A stretch of 64,000 nucleotides of DNA. Source: Valencia hispanica. Taxonomy: Eukaryota > Chordata > Actinopteri > Cyprinodontiformes > Valenciidae. Made by a program: the position numbers and the translations under genes. Position 1 is the first letter of the stretch; the number at the start of each line of letters is the position of its first letter. The stretch lies in NCBI GenBank assembly GCA_963556495.2, contig OY747716.1, forward strand, positions 13,049,571 to 13,113,570. The letters run 5' to 3'. Shown one piece after another: positions 52,801 to 64,000 of this stretch. The notes beneath the pieces were generated by a model. The model ran no database searches. It was not told the DNA's origin and saw nothing but the letters and a program-made list of their open reading frames with translations.

Positions 52801-55800
52801 GTACACCTCGTGGTGGTTGTCCACCAGGAACAGGGCTGGACAAGAGACACAGCTGAATCTGCATTCAGTCAGGCTCATTTTTGCAACATGTGGACTCTGC
52901 AGAGTCTGGTCATTACAGCTCATAAGAGTTTTAGCATGAAAAGCTCACTGAGATCTGGCCAAGTGGTTTTGCCACAGAATCTGTGTGAGAATCCTTGAAA
53001 CCTCTACTCTTCTGAGTGGCGAGAGCTCCAAACTGTGTGTATACCTGGCTGTGAGGCTCCATAGATGTCCTCCTGCAGGAAAGGCATAGAGTTGACCTGC
53101 TCTGGGTCTCTGGCAGGGTAGAGAAACTCCACAGCTGTAAACTCCCCAGAGCTGCTGCTCAGCTGGTACAGACGAGGCGTGAAGTTGAACCTGCCAGGAT
53201 CTGAGCAGCAAAGGTTTGTGTCAAACAACATGGAAGTAGAATGCTAGTGTCCCTAATATAAAGTGCAGCAGAGGGGACCAGAACAGCTCAATAGCTCCAC
53301 CTGCTGGCTGACAGGGTAGCAAGTGTAACACAAGATGCTGCAGCTGTATTCAGGTTAGCAATTGCTCCAGTTCTGGCTTTGGTTGGTGCAAACACGGCTG
53401 AATGGATTTTTCCTTTAATATCCCTATTAAAGCCGAAAGATAATTGAACAGTTTGTGTGTTTAAGCAAATGGGATCAACTTTACAGTCAAATGGAGCACT
53501 AAAATACTTCTGTACTCATCAGGGAAGGTTGATTTTTGTTACACTACTCCATCCATGTTCTGTGTTAACATCAAAGCTTCCTTCTATGCCTAAATTATTT
53601 CAAAATTTTGGTTTAGCATGACAAAAAGAAACTGGCATAGCTTTTTTTTTAAACAATTGACAACTGTGAATGACACAAATGTGATACTGTTGTTGTGAAA
53701 GACAGAAGCAGAATCTCATTCAGGCTGAAACATATGACAACATACATTTGGTAAATCTTGTTGCTGCTGATGAAGCATGAAGTAAGAAAAACAGGAATAA
53801 AAAAGAAAAAAAGTAAAACAGGAATAAAGAAGGAAATGCATCTTTTACTCTATCCACATCTTTTTTTGAAGACGCAATTCAACATTTTCACGCAGGCTGT
53901 CAACACACCATAGCTAAGCACAACCAACACTCCTTGATGTTGAAGTTGTTACTGAGGGAAGAAGACTTGTCCATTTAGCTTTTTTCAGAGTCAAAGCATT
54001 TAAACATGAAGCCAGAGGAAGCACAAAGAATTAAGTTGTTTGGAATTATTTTCAACATCATGTTAAACTGGCTTGATGAACCATAGACGGAATAAGACTT
54101 CATTAGGTTAAAGGCTCAGAAAGCTGTCGTTTAGCTTAGCTGTCATATACAGGCCAGTCTATTAGGGAACATGCTGAATCTGGAGATCCCAGAGTTAAGG
54201 GTTGGATCTGTAGTGGATAGAGAAAGTGTACACATCAGTGTAAAATGCCAGGGTTTTATGTTAAAAACAAAATATCTAGACAAATCCTTTCAGAACTTTT
54301 TCCAACTAAACTCTGTATGTTTCAACTTAAAAACCAACAATTCTGTCAAGAGAGAAAGACATAAAACCCTTTACCTTCTGATTCAATTCCAGCATTTAAT
54401 CAACTTGAGTTCACACCTGTCATCAATCTGCTTAGCCTGAAAACATTCAGTTGTCCTACCAGGGTTTTCTAGCTAAAGCCATGGTTTGCAAAAAAAGTTA
54501 AAAAAGATCAAAATGTATAAAAGTGTCAGTGAGAAGAAAGGGTAAACAATGTTCCACAGCTTTAGGGCAAAATGAAGGCAGTCATGGATAATTGGCTTAA
54601 ATATGAAACAGCGACATTGTTTCTGCATAACTGACTAGACTAAACTGGTCAGAAAGGCTGCAGAGATGGTGACAGAAACACGGAAGGAGCTCCAGGGAAT
54701 TCTGGTATAAACTGGTTGTGTTTTATGTGCATACATAATCTCTCGTTTTCAATAAATAAATAAAAAAACTCTTAAACTACGCACCCCAGCTTTAAAAGAG
54801 CCCTGAACTAACCCCCCCCCCCCCTAGCAAGGAAAAATAAATGCTGAAATTGAGTGAATAGGTGTTTCAACAAAGCTGGTCAGGTCAGAGTTTTACAAAG
54901 ATTAAGGCAAGAAATATCTGAAACCAAAACTCATTGACTTTCAAGTTAAAAGGAACATCTTGTTCTTTAGTTTCATTCAGGCCTAAGGGCCTTTATCCAT
55001 TGTTCTAATATTTTAAATACAGCACAATTACATTCATATTTTTACCAGTTACCATTTTTGATGACTCACCTTGAAGCATGCAGTCATATGCCTTCCTGTC
55101 CCTCCTGCCGAGGGCTTCCCAGAATCCCGCCGGCTCTGCTCCTTCATCACATTCCCGTATGGTCATTTTGCTGCTGCTGTGCAGCCCCGTTTCCAGAGGA
55201 CAACTGTACAAAAAAAATAAATAAACACACAGCATACACTGCTGGACCTGTTCATATTTGAACAGTTCCTGAGAAATGTTTTCAGGAGACCAGAATTTCT
55301 GCTCACTGTTCTCGGAGTCGACTGGCGGCGACATGCGCCACCTCCCGTGTGTGTGTCTGGGATTTGCAGCCGTGCCACAAGTAGATGAGGGCCTGGCTGA
55401 CACCCAGCAGCACCATGGAGACTCTGGAACGCAGACTGCTGCAATGGCAGGCCACCTCCAGTAGGTGGCCTTCCACCTCTATCTCACCCCGCACACAGTA
55501 AAGACGCCAATCATCTGAATGACAGAGGCACAAGGCAGAAAATGAAGACAGCCAATGATGTGAGCCCAAAGGAGTTTAGTAAACAATAGAAAATAAATGG
55601 GAAAACATTTCATGTCTAATAATGCAATCACTAAACAAGCACTCACTTTGTGAGCTCTCCTCCTCTTCCTCTCTTTTCCCTGAGTGGACAATCATTCCCC
55701 CTTTAAAACACTGCAGAAAACATGGCGGCTCCTTCCCCTGCAGGACCTGAACCTGGAGGAATACGAAAGGTAGACGTTCGTGTGAAGCTGAAACCACCAT

Positions 55801-58800
55801 GTTCAAGCATCATTTCACTGTGAGAACAGAGGTTAAAACAGAACACACACTGACCTGTGCTCCCCGCTCCTCATCCAGCTCCACAGTCATGAGCGCTGAT
55901 GTTCCCTTCTCGTTGACGGTGGAGTTGCGGCCCTGCCAGAAGAAGTAGCAGCACTTCTCCTTCCCAGCTCCGGCAGTCTTCTGCTGCTCTGGATTCTGTC
56001 TCTTCCCAACTGATGATAAAGAATTGTAGGAACTACTTTAATTTGGGATCTCTTACTTGGAATCACATTGTATTGTATTATTTTTTAAGAATTTTGTGTA
56101 ATGGTGCAGAAAATAAGTATTGACCATTAACAAAAGTTAATTTCAACCCTTTGATAAGTAACCTTGGTTGGCAAAGAGAGGTCAAAAATGTTCTGTAGGT
56201 CTTCACCAGGTTTGCACACACTGTTGCTGGTATTTTGGCCCATTCTTCCAGTCATATCTTCTCTAGAGCTGGGATGTTTGGGCTGTCGCTGGGCAACACT
56301 GACTTTCAACTCACCCCACAAATTCTCTATTGGATTGAGGTCTGGAGACTGGCTAGGCCACTCCAGAACCATGAAATGCTTTTTATCTAGCCATTCCTTC
56401 GTTGCCCAGGCGGTGTTTGAAATTAATGTCATGCTAGAAGATCCAGCCGCGTTTCATCAATGGTTTCACTAATAGAAGGATGTTTTTGCCCAAAATCTTA
56501 CTATATATGGTCCCATTCATCCTTTCCTTAATACCGTCCTGTCCCCTTTGCAGAAAAGCAGCCCCAAAGTTTCCACCTCCATGCTTCACAATGAGTATGG
56601 TGTTCTTTGGATCCAACTCAGCATTACTCCCCCTCCAAACACGGCGAGTGGCTTTTATACCAAAGAGTTCCATTTTGGTCTCATCTGACAACATGACATT
56701 CTCCCAATCCTCCTCTGGATCACCCAGATGGTCTCTGGCAAACTTTAGACGGGCCTGGACATGTGCTGGCTTAAGCAGGATTTTAATCCATGACAACACA
56801 GTTTGTCACTAATAGTAACCTTTGTTACTGTGGTTCCAGCTCTCTTCAGGTAATTGACCAGTTCCCCGTGTGTAGTGCTTTTTTACTTACCATTCTCAAG
56901 ATCACGTGTACCCCACACGGTGAGATCTTGCATGGAAACCCAGGTAGAGGGAGATTGTCCGTGATCTTGTATTTGATCTCTTCTCACCAAGCTGCTTGCC
57001 TATTGAAGATTGGCTCATCTCAGTCTTGTGCAGGTGTACAATCTTGTCCCTGGTATTCATGGACAGCTCTCTGGTCTTAAACTCTAACCTTCACCATGGA
57101 CGACTGTTTAAAGGTGTGGACAGGTGTCTTTTATACAGATAACGAGTTTAAACAGCTGCCATTAATACAGGTAACGAGTGGAGGATAGAAGAGCTTCTTA
57201 AAGCTGCATTGTGTAAGAACTTCTCCCATCTAGCGGTGAAACAACCAACTGAATATTACGTTCTAGCCCCGCCTCCCAGCCCCCCATTCAGAGCGCATTT
57301 TATCTCCTACGGTGGCCGTTTCATGCCCAGGTTAACATGGCTTCCAGTACTACGACTTCGTCCAGTGTTCCTTCCAGTGATGAGATTACTTTAGAAAACT
57401 ACATTGCATTTAGTTACATAGTCAGACGTCTGCCGCGTCGCGAGTAGACAATCTACGTCTGGCATTCGTCACGGTGCAACTGAGTGTAGCCAAAGCGCGA
57501 AAGGCGGAGCTAGAATTTCCAGGAATGTCCCTCGTTGGCAAATGTATTTCTAAGATGGAGGCTCAACATGGATTCAGCCATTGGCGCATATGTATTTTGA
57601 ATAGCAGATTCCGCACGAGAATACTTTCAGTAGTTGGTGGAAGTAATTACACATGAATGAGCACGTATTTTTGAAAGAACAAAGGGTTTTTTGCTAAGAA
57701 TTAACTCAAAAAAAATCCACAATATAGCTTTAAAGAATTAGTAACAGGTCTGCGAGGACCAGAATTCTTGCTTGGTTGTAGGTGATAAATGCTTATTTTC
57801 TGCATTATACAAAAATTTACTTTTTAAAAATCTTACAATGTGATATCCTGGATTTTTTTTTACATTCTCTCAGAGTTGAAATGTACCTAGAATGAAAATA
57901 ACAGACCTCTCTCATCTTTTTAAGTGGGACAATTTGCGCAAGCCGCTGCCCCACTGTATGAGTGTAGATTTAAATGGTTTATAATCCATAAAGGCAGTAC
58001 TGACCTGCAGCGCTGACCATATATTTCCACTTGACCACATAGGTGTCGCCGTCGTGGAACTGGCCGATGCTCTGCAGAGGTAAACGGCTGTAGTCAAACT
58101 CTAGGATGTGCCACACCTCCACTGCCAGAGTGCTGATCTCGTAGCTCCGCCACTCTTCAGCCTCTACAAGGCCATAGCCCCGCCCCACATTGAACCCGTC
58201 TAAAATGGTGCAGACCGCCGCTTGATCGAGGGGAAGCATCAAGGAGGTGTTAAATCTTCGGGGGTTATCAGAAGTTGCTTGCTCCTGGGCACAATAGAGA
58301 GAATGTGCAATTTTGGCTGCACGCAGACTTCCTGATGACAAACATGATAACTATGTGTTAAAGGCGATACCTTGTAGTCTGCGATATCATCGTTTGTTGT
58401 GGTGGGACTGGGTGTCTTCCTGGAGTCGCTCCAGTCCTGAAACTTCTCCTTAAACAGGGTGGTTTCATTGTGTTGAGTCAGTCTGCCAAACACTGCCCAG
58501 TCAGGCCGGCCCTGGCCTTTTCTACACAAGTAGACAATGACAAGTCTTATTTTAGTCACTGAGAATCTTTTTTTTTTTTTTTTTTTTTTTTTAACACAGT
58601 TCTGACACTTTTTTATATCATGCATAATGTTCAGTGCATTTTTGGGGGATTTTAGGTCAACAAAAAATACAGCAGATTTGAAAAGTGGTAGAAATAAAAT
58701 AATGCATAGTTTCAATTTGTTTTCTATACCAATAAAAATCTGAAAATGTGGCATCCATTTTTATTCTGTCCCAATAAGTCAATCCTTTTTTTAGCCAGGA

Positions 58801-61800
58801 TCCATCTTTTACATCCGTTGCCTTGGCCAAAGTTCGTCACCCCAATTACAGCGTCAAATCTTTACCCTCTTTGTTTCAGCTCAAGCTCAGTCAGTTTGGA
58901 TCGTCTGAAGATCACTTTTTAACTCTTGGCCTAGCTTCTCAGTGGGACTTAGGTCTGGAATTTGACTGAACCAGTCTCACACATTCTTTGATCTAAAGCA
59001 TCCAATTAGAGCTCTAGTAGGATGTTTTATGTTAAGTCTGTATTTAATGCCATCCATCTTCCCATCCATTCTGATAAGATAGAATCTGGTTTACTCTAAA
59101 CTATTCCATGATATCTCTAACTAAATGTTTGGGCATCTTGTCCTAGAAGGAGAACCTTTGGGGTTTACCTGTATTTACCTATATCCATCTTAGGCGGGAC
59201 CGTCTCCTTACAGAGAAACAGCCACTGGGCTCCCACTGATTCACTGTTGTATTTTTTCATGCACTATATTTGCTTTTGTGGTAAATCTTATTTTAAAGGC
59301 ATGTTTAAACGTTACTATAGCGACCAGAGAGTGTTGGGGGCAGAGAGGATGTTGATCACGTTATGTTGTTGGAGTGATGTTATGGAAACCCTAATAAAGT
59401 TTGGAGTAAACATAGGGCTGGACAACAATTCAGTATCAATATATACCGCCGTATACTTTTATTTAAAAACGGTGATATGAGTTTTAAACACATTTCCGGT
59501 AATTCGATATACATTACAGTAATTTTTTTTCCTTTTTTTAAAAATGATTTTTTTGGGCTCCAGTGGCCTTTATATGACAGTTACTTGACAGGAAAGGAGT
59601 CAGAGAGAGCAGGCAATGAATATAGATTACAGTATATAATTACAGCGTTTTACTGACTGACGTTTCACGGCGTTTACGAGCGCAGCCGATTCAAGCCGAA
59701 CAGAGTGAGTGAAGACGTACACCACAGACAGGACAGGAGCCAGACAGCAGCAGTTGGCTGTGCTCAGGACGTGGTAGACAGATAAACTAGGCTAATCTCA
59801 ACGAGGCAAGTTTTATCAACAAAATGAGTGCTCCTAACGAGTTGAGTCGAGTTGAACGCATGGACAAGACTACAATGCTTCGGGCACCGACTAAACTCCG
59901 CTATTGGTAAGTCATACGGTTAAAACACACCTGAGTTTTACATCATTTTGTGTATGCTATGAGGATTTATTACTTAAATCATTTCTGTAACAAATACAAA
60001 AATGCTTCACACAAAATAGGACGATTATATCCAAAGGCACTACTTTTTATATTATTTTTAATATGTGCAATCCATCTGTTGTGGGCATTCTTGGGAGTTT
60101 TTCTGACGCTTTTATATAGTATATATCTATATCGGAATTATATCGTATCGACCGAAACTAAGAAATATATCATGATATAAGTTTTGGCCATATCGTCCAG
60201 CCCTAAGTAAACATTGGATTTACATTTATTATTATATCTCAAAATAACCCCGTTTTTATGTCCATTGTTTCTTTTCATTTTGTTGCATTTATCCGCCGGT
60301 CCTTGTGAACATTGTCTGATATTAAGCCGGTCCGTGGCCAGTGTTGGGTATAGTTACTTTGGAAAGTAGTTGATTAGGTTACAGCGTTACCATCAATTAA
60401 AAGTAATCAGTTATGTTACAGCGTTATCCATTCATAAAAGTAACGCGTTAAGAGTACTTATGCGTTACCAAGAATTAAAAGCCAGTTCGCAGCGCCTCAC
60501 ACATGCTGCAACTTAATTCACAGTCACAGCCTCCTTTTAAATGCACCGAGAAGTCGTGACGATGAATAATGTCAGTATTCCAACTAAATTAACTCTGCAG
60601 AATAACAACAGGAAAGACAGTCAGCAATAGGCTATTCCACATTGCATTTTATTAAAAAAATTTTGATCACAGAATATATGAATCAAAAACAGTTATCCAG
60701 CCCGGGTAGTCTGATGGAGTGTTGTTTGGATATGATATGTTTTTAATTTGAAGTGGAATTTCTTGCGGTCGACAGAAACTTTTCCCCAATGCAGAGTGTG
60801 CATTTTACCGTTATATTCTTTTCTTTTTCGTTGACGAAATTAAAATAATGTCCGTACTTCCACGAAGCTGTGCTACTGCTCTCTGCCATCTTGCCAAGAG
60901 TTCAAAAACACACACACACACACGGACGGACAGGAGGAACAGGGCACAGATGAATCCTAGCGCTTCGGCTCCGCTGATACAGCCGCAGGTGGCATAGTTC
61001 CTAGTCCTAGTGTCTGACAATCCCGGCTGCAGTCAGGATTTTCCTTTCCTTATTGAGAGAAATTCTTAAAATAACAGTAACTTTTTTTTGTTGTTGTTGT
61101 TTGTAATCCGATTGCTTAATGCACAAAACTAACGCGTTAAGTTGCACATTTCACAGAAAAAGTAATTGGAGTACTAACGCATTACAAAGTAACGCATTAC
61201 CCACAACACTACGCGGCGAAAAAAAAAGGTTGGGGACCACTGGTGCAAAGCACTTTGAACGTTGCGGAAATGTGTTATACAAATAAACTTGACAAAAAAA
61301 AGAAAAGAAAAGGATTTACATGTTTCATGTACATTTCAAAGTAAATGAAAATATCTACACCCTTCATAATAATCAAAGGAACAAATTTTTATTTGCATTA
61401 CAGCAATCAAACTCTTATAATTGGTGACCAGCTTTTTGGACATTATTTAATATTTTAACAGTTTATCTTTGGTAATGAGCTCCAAGTATTTGAGGATGGA
61501 CAACCATACCTCTAACCTTTACCTCTATGAGTCCAGCTGGCCCTCTCCAAAACTAAAACAATGCTCCCAGGTCAGAAGAAACATGTTTGTACAACTAAAA
61601 GATTAATTTAAACATTAATTTTTCAGGGGTATCCATAACTTTAGTTTCAGCTACATCCTAAGATTTAATTTGACGTACTTCAGCTTTCACTAATAAAGTG
61701 ACTTCTGAGGGCAGTTGCTTGCAGAGTATTTTATTCCGAGGCATCAGGTTAAAGGAGCCGTCATTAAAAATGAATGTCTCGCATTTCAGAGCATTAAAAA

Positions 61801-62979
61801 TAATTTTTGAAAACCATGCATCACCTCACCTCACCGCTAAGCACTGCTTTGTGTTGGTCAGTAACATAAAATCTCCAAAAGGACACTGATGTTTGTTTGT
61901 AACTTAAACTGTGCAAAAGTTCAAGAGGTATGAATACTTGTTTAATACTACGTGTTAAATAGTGAGGGGATACATTTTTCAATGCACAGCAGTTGTGACT
62001 ACTTTTAATCTCCATGACTAAGGAAAGGCGGAATGCTTTATAGGTACAAACATCCTGTGTTTCCATACTTTGGGATGAGTGAGTTGCATTCTCCGGGGTC
62101 CAGGGGGTTGATGTCACAGTTTGTATAGTCAAAGGTGCCGTTCCAAAGGTGCTTGGCCAGCTGGAAAGCAATCTTCCTCTGTGCCAGGGTCACTTCCTTC
62201 CCATGCCAGATATACATCTCACTGCCAAAGTCAAACACCAAAACCTGCACAATAATCAGAAAAACAGACAGGATGAGCTCTATATTGGGACACGAAGACC
62301 TCTCAAAACCAAGCAAGCTATAGGACCTCACAAATTAGAATCCTAATCTTACCTCTTTGGGGTTGAGGAGTGTACAGCGTGGCATTCTGGCCCAGAAATC
62401 ATCGTCTGGGACAAGCTTGTCACCCATCAGGCGGTAAATGCAGTTAGTCTCCACGATTGCAGCTTCATAAAGCTCGTCTTCATCTGGAGTTCCTGCTGCT
62501 GCAAGAGGAAAAACAGAGAGCTTCAGCTTGCATTTGCAGGAAGGGTTTCCTCTGGACCGACTTATTCCAACACTCACACTGATAACTTGACTGTCCGCCG
62601 AGATACTTCCAGAACTCCTGGACTGCATGGCTGTGTGCGCCGGCGCCTTCATCTAACATCTGGACGTATTCTGCTCGGCAACCTAAATCTCTCTTGCTCT
62701 GGATGAAGTTGGCCAACTCTGATGCCTTTAAGGAAAGACAAATGCTGTGAAGATGATCACTGATACAACAGGCTGCAGTTAAAAGCAGCAATCAAAGCTC
62801 AACAGACCGACCTCGGGGCTGCTTCACATTCTGATTCCTTACCTTGCTTTTCTCTATGACATTGGCGAACTCTCCTATCCAGACGAAGCAGTGGTGTGGG
62901 GTGATGAGCAGGAAACAGTCTCCGCTGTTCAGAGAGGATGCTCTGGGCTCCACCAGCCGGACCTGAACATGCCGTCGGC
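49762..62979 (-). CDS. svil: Supervillin, 3' part of the gene (15 exons, ~767 C-terminal residues)
   Basis: Supervillin is a membrane-linked actin- and myosin-associated scaffold of the villin/gelsolin superfamily. The exons are, in coding order: 62843-62979, 62578-62725, 62353-62498, 62069-62244, 58371-58521, 58005-58284, 55855-56009, 55647-55752, 55307-55514, 55070-55203, 53045-53200, 52692-52835, 52450-52571, 52157-52312 and 49762-49848. All junctions have AG and GT borders and the frame closes exactly (2 + 768 codons including stop). The protein shows gelsolin-like repeats (for example [43 protein letters not shown]) and a C-terminal villin headpiece ending KGLF. The start and N-terminal half lie beyond the right window edge. 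Fish have more than one svil paralogue; which one this is cannot be told here. Confidence 0.95.
49849..51481. other. svil intron 14, left part; no gene
   Basis: Intronic. A Tc1-like terminal fragment (TTGTGTTACAGACCAACACAAGG) is at about 51025-51130. Confidence 0.6.
51482..51846 (+). mobile_element. hAT-like MITE in svil intron 14 (GGGCTGGGC family)
   Basis: Inverted ends TAGGGCTGGGCGATA and TATCGCCCAGCCCTA (365 bp). Flanks CCTGAAGC and ACTAAAGC match at 6 of 8 bases. Same family as 39811-40172. Confidence 0.8.
52157..52312 (-). CDS. svil: svil exon 14 of 15 in window (headpiece, first part)
   Basis: Encodes [25 protein letters not shown] and [20 protein letters not shown], the start of the villin headpiece. 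Donor GAG/GTGAGA in phase 0. Confidence 0.95.
52450..52571 (-). CDS. svil: svil exon 13 of 15 in window
   Basis: Encodes [19 protein letters not shown] and [17 protein letters not shown]. Donor AGG/GTGGGT. Confidence 0.92.
52692..52835 (-). CDS. svil: svil exon 12 of 15 in window
   Basis: Encodes [19 protein letters not shown] and [20 protein letters not shown], the most distinctive supervillin segment. Confidence 0.95.
53045..53200 (-). CDS. svil: svil exon 11 of 15 in window
   Basis: Encodes [20 protein letters not shown] to [14 protein letters not shown]. Acceptor GCTCAG, donor CCAG/GTATAC. Confidence 0.92.
53201..55069. other. svil intron 10 (between exons 10 and 11); no gene
   Basis: 1.87-kb intron without recognisable repeats except short homopolymers (C run near 54812-54823). 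Confidence 0.6.
55070..55203 (-). CDS. svil: svil exon 10 of 15 in window
   Basis: Encodes [29 protein letters not shown] and RKAYDCMLQ. The junction codon gives His where I expect Gln in other vertebrates. Donor CAAG/GTGAGT. Confidence 0.92.
55307..55514 (-). CDS. svil: svil exon 9 of 15 in window
   Basis: Encodes [36 protein letters not shown] and ASRLRE. Donor GAACA/GTGAGC. Confidence 0.92.
55647..55752 (-). CDS. svil: svil exon 8 of 15 in window
   Basis: Encodes [16 protein letters not shown] to EEEEESSQ. Donor CAAA/GTGAGT. Confidence 0.92.
55855..56009 (-). CDS. svil: svil exon 7 of 15 in window
   Basis: Joins in phase 1 and encodes [26 protein letters not shown] and LDEERGAQ. It was found by reading through the splice; no single ORF with an ATG covers it. 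Acceptor TCATCAG, donor CAG/GTCAGT. Confidence 0.92.
56100..57830 (-). pseudogene. Tc1-like transposon remnant in svil intron 6, with a nested MITE
   Basis: The ends carry TGCAGAAAATAAG(T/C)ATT in inverted orientation (near 56106 and 57795-57810). On the minus strand the transposase can be followed from [14 protein letters not shown] near 57060, through [13 protein letters not shown] near 56690-56730, to [19 protein letters not shown] near 56320-56375. Stops and frameshifts separate the parts. Same family as 28415-29423. Confidence 0.85.
57202..57729. mobile_element. 528-bp MITE with TTAA target duplication
   Basis: Flanked by TTAA (57198-57201 and 57730-57733). The ends AGCTGCATTGTGTAAG and (reversed) AGCTATATTGTGGATT match at 12 of 16 bases. 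It interrupts the Tc1 remnant; the older copy at 29423 lacks it. TTAA sites are used by piggyBac and Kolobok elements; which group is not decided. Confidence 0.7.
58005..58284 (-). CDS. svil: svil exon 6 of 15 in window
   Basis: Encodes EQATSDNP, the [15 protein letters not shown] block, [13 protein letters not shown] and [12 protein letters not shown]. Donor GCAG/GTCAGT. Confidence 0.92.
58371..58521 (-). CDS. svil: svil exon 5 of 15 in window
   Basis: Encodes [16 protein letters not shown] to DIADYK. Acceptor TTGTGTAG, donor AAG/GTATCG. Confidence 0.9.
58522..59404. other. svil intron 4, left part; no gene
   Basis: Contains a 23-base T run at 58570-58592. Otherwise unrecognised. Confidence 0.6.
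59413..60205 (+). mobile_element. hAT-like MITE in svil intron 4, exact 8-bp duplication
   Basis: Ends TAGGGCTGGAC and GTCCAGCCCTA are perfect inverse copies. The flanks AGTAAACA (59405-59412 and 60206-60213) are identical. There is no transposase. Confidence 0.88.
60339..61209 (+). mobile_element. hAT-like element in svil intron 4, GTTACTTT/GTAACGCGTTA family
   Basis: Begins CAGTGTTGGGTATAGTTAC and ends GTAACGCATTACCCACAACAC, related to the termini of 34654-36756. Flanks TCCGTGGC and TACGCGGC match at 6 of 8 bases. Non-coding. Confidence 0.65.
61210..62068. other. svil intron 4, right end; no gene
   Basis: A reversed Tc1-like terminal fragment lies at about 61840-61955 (TTGTGTTGGTCAGTAACATAAAA, AGAGGTATGAATACTTG). 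Confidence 0.55.
62069..62244 (-). CDS. svil: svil exon 4 of 15 in window
   Basis: Encodes [15 protein letters not shown], a gelsolin-repeat strand, to CNSLIP plus two bases of a Lys codon; the donor is GTATGG. Confidence 0.9.
62353..62498 (-). CDS. svil: svil exon 3 of 15 in window
   Basis: Encodes [13 protein letters not shown] to LLNPKE. The CTTGCAG acceptor (not the later CAG repeats) keeps the frame; the donor is GAG/GTAAGA. Confidence 0.9.
62578..62725 (-). CDS. svil: svil exon 2 of 15 in window
   Basis: Begins ASELANFIQ after a CTTAAAG acceptor. Ends inside the Ser codon after SSYQ, with donor GTGAGT. Confidence 0.9.
62843..62979 (-). CDS. svil: svil exon 1 of 15 in window
   Basis: Encodes [12 protein letters not shown] to EKSK. 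The acceptor after AAACCAG gives a split Gly codon; the donor is AAG/GTAAGG. Confidence 0.85.
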
Positions 62980-64000
62980 CTGGTTTCACATCAACAAACA
63001 CAGACAGGTGGCTTATCAGTGGCTACTCTGCTCATCACCGTCACCGTGCCTGGATTATCACACGAGAATCATCAGACAAACTGTGTCTGCCATGATGAAA
63101 TTGAGGCTGTAAATATTTCTACCTAAAGATCATTTAAAGTGCTAAAACCATGGGGACTTCTAATGAGAGCCAGCAGGACATGTGGTCCAAATTAGAGGCT
63201 GTGAATGTTAGCACTGTTAGGCTGGGAGAGATAACCTAAAGTAGAACCCCTGCTGCATTGGATCTGCTTTGGATTATGGACAGTGGGGGTTTGGAGGAGA
63301 GCAGATCAGCCCAGGATGGCATGAGGCGACCTGCGGAGAACGGTTTAGAGCCACAGCTGTTACCAACAGACGGATGAAGGAGATAAAAAGAAAAATAAAG
63401 AAAGACGCTAAAATAGAGCATGTCACATCTTTCCCTTTAGATGTCATCTGAAAAGGATACCCAGGAAGTAGCATCCTCTGGGTGCTGAGTCAAACGGGGG
63501 TGTAATTTATTTTTCCATCCTCTTAAACAAGTACGGTAAAATGAACAGCTACCACCAAGTTCACGTCACTAATAAGCCTGCAAAGTTCTCAGTGTAAATG
63601 ATGCTGTAATGGTTTTTATGAAAAAATATCCAAAGGGGATGTTAGTACTTAGGGTTTTAGACACATTGTTGATGCTAAACACCTTAAGTTTTCATAGCAA
63701 AATTCAAAGTAATCAGTTCTTTGATGTTTAGGGTTAATTTTAAGGCATAAACAGAAAGGACTGCAACAAATGTATTCATGAGAGATCATTCAAAGGTGCT
63801 CTGGCTTTAAAACCTCACAGGGAAAAAGAAAACCTAGATTGGAAAAAAGAAGGCTGGATGGCTATAAGAAAAAGAACAAAACTCAACTAGAAAAGCACTC
63901 TTATGCTGCGTTCACACCGCACGCTTTATGAGCGTCAAACAACGCTCAAAGCGAGTAGTTTGACGCCTGTACATTTTTAAGCCTGACGCTTGTAAAGCTT
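62980..64000. other. svil intron upstream of the first visible exon; MITE start at the window edge
   Basis: No further exon is recognised. From about 63904, TGCGTTCACACCGCACGC looks like the start of a fish MITE that continues past the window. Confidence 0.45.

Overview
The window looks like a piece of a teleost fish nuclear genome. Three things point that way: fish-type LINEs (an L2/CR1-clade element with a TTGAA tail, another with a TTGCC tail, and a Rex/Babar-like one), several decayed Tc1-like and hAT-like DNA transposons, and a vertebrate multi-exon gene on the minus strand at the right. No species can be named from the sequence alone.

Layout. 1-2117 is the 3' part of an L2-clade LINE whose reverse transcriptase frame is open to the left window edge. 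2395-3703 is a second, broken LINE split by a ~0.6 kb insert. 6055-22105 is a structurally complete Maverick/Polinton (adintovirus-like) element of 16,051 bp. It has an exact 6-bp target duplication (AAGGTG at 6049-6054 and 22106-22111) and terminal inverted repeats of ~1.7 kb. From 22.1 to 49 kb I see no host coding exon; the interval holds microsatellites, decayed transposons and unique sequence. From 62979 down to 49762, fifteen exons on the minus strand encode the C-terminal ~767 residues of supervillin (svil), including the gelsolin-like repeats and the split villin headpiece. The reading frame stays consistent through all fourteen junctions.

The Polinton has two arms that converge near 14.05 kb. 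The plus-strand arm carries two related Cys/His proteins of unknown role, a retroviral-type integrase with a C-terminal chromodomain, a penton-like minor capsid protein, a small basic virion-type protein, a double jelly-roll major capsid protein and an adenain-type cysteine protease. The minus-strand arm carries a protein-primed family B DNA polymerase, an FtsK/HerA-type packaging ATPase, a 112-residue protein with a hydrophobic tail and a 215-residue protein with three SPxW motifs. Every recognised gene is open and keeps its catalytic motifs. The element therefore has the replication, integration, processing, packaging and capsid parts expected of a virus-like transposon, and the near-identical TIRs suggest recent insertion.

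The most unusual signals are regulatory. Each TIR holds about 15-16 close matches to the vertebrate CTCF core, all in one orientation. A CCAAT/GC/TATA promoter cassette occurs in both TIRs and again, duplicated, between the two Cys/His genes. Between the right TIR promoter and the polymerase lies a 293-bp tandem duplication with strong splice donors, which suggests a spliced leader. These points are inferred by eye; no alignment, motif scan or database search was run.
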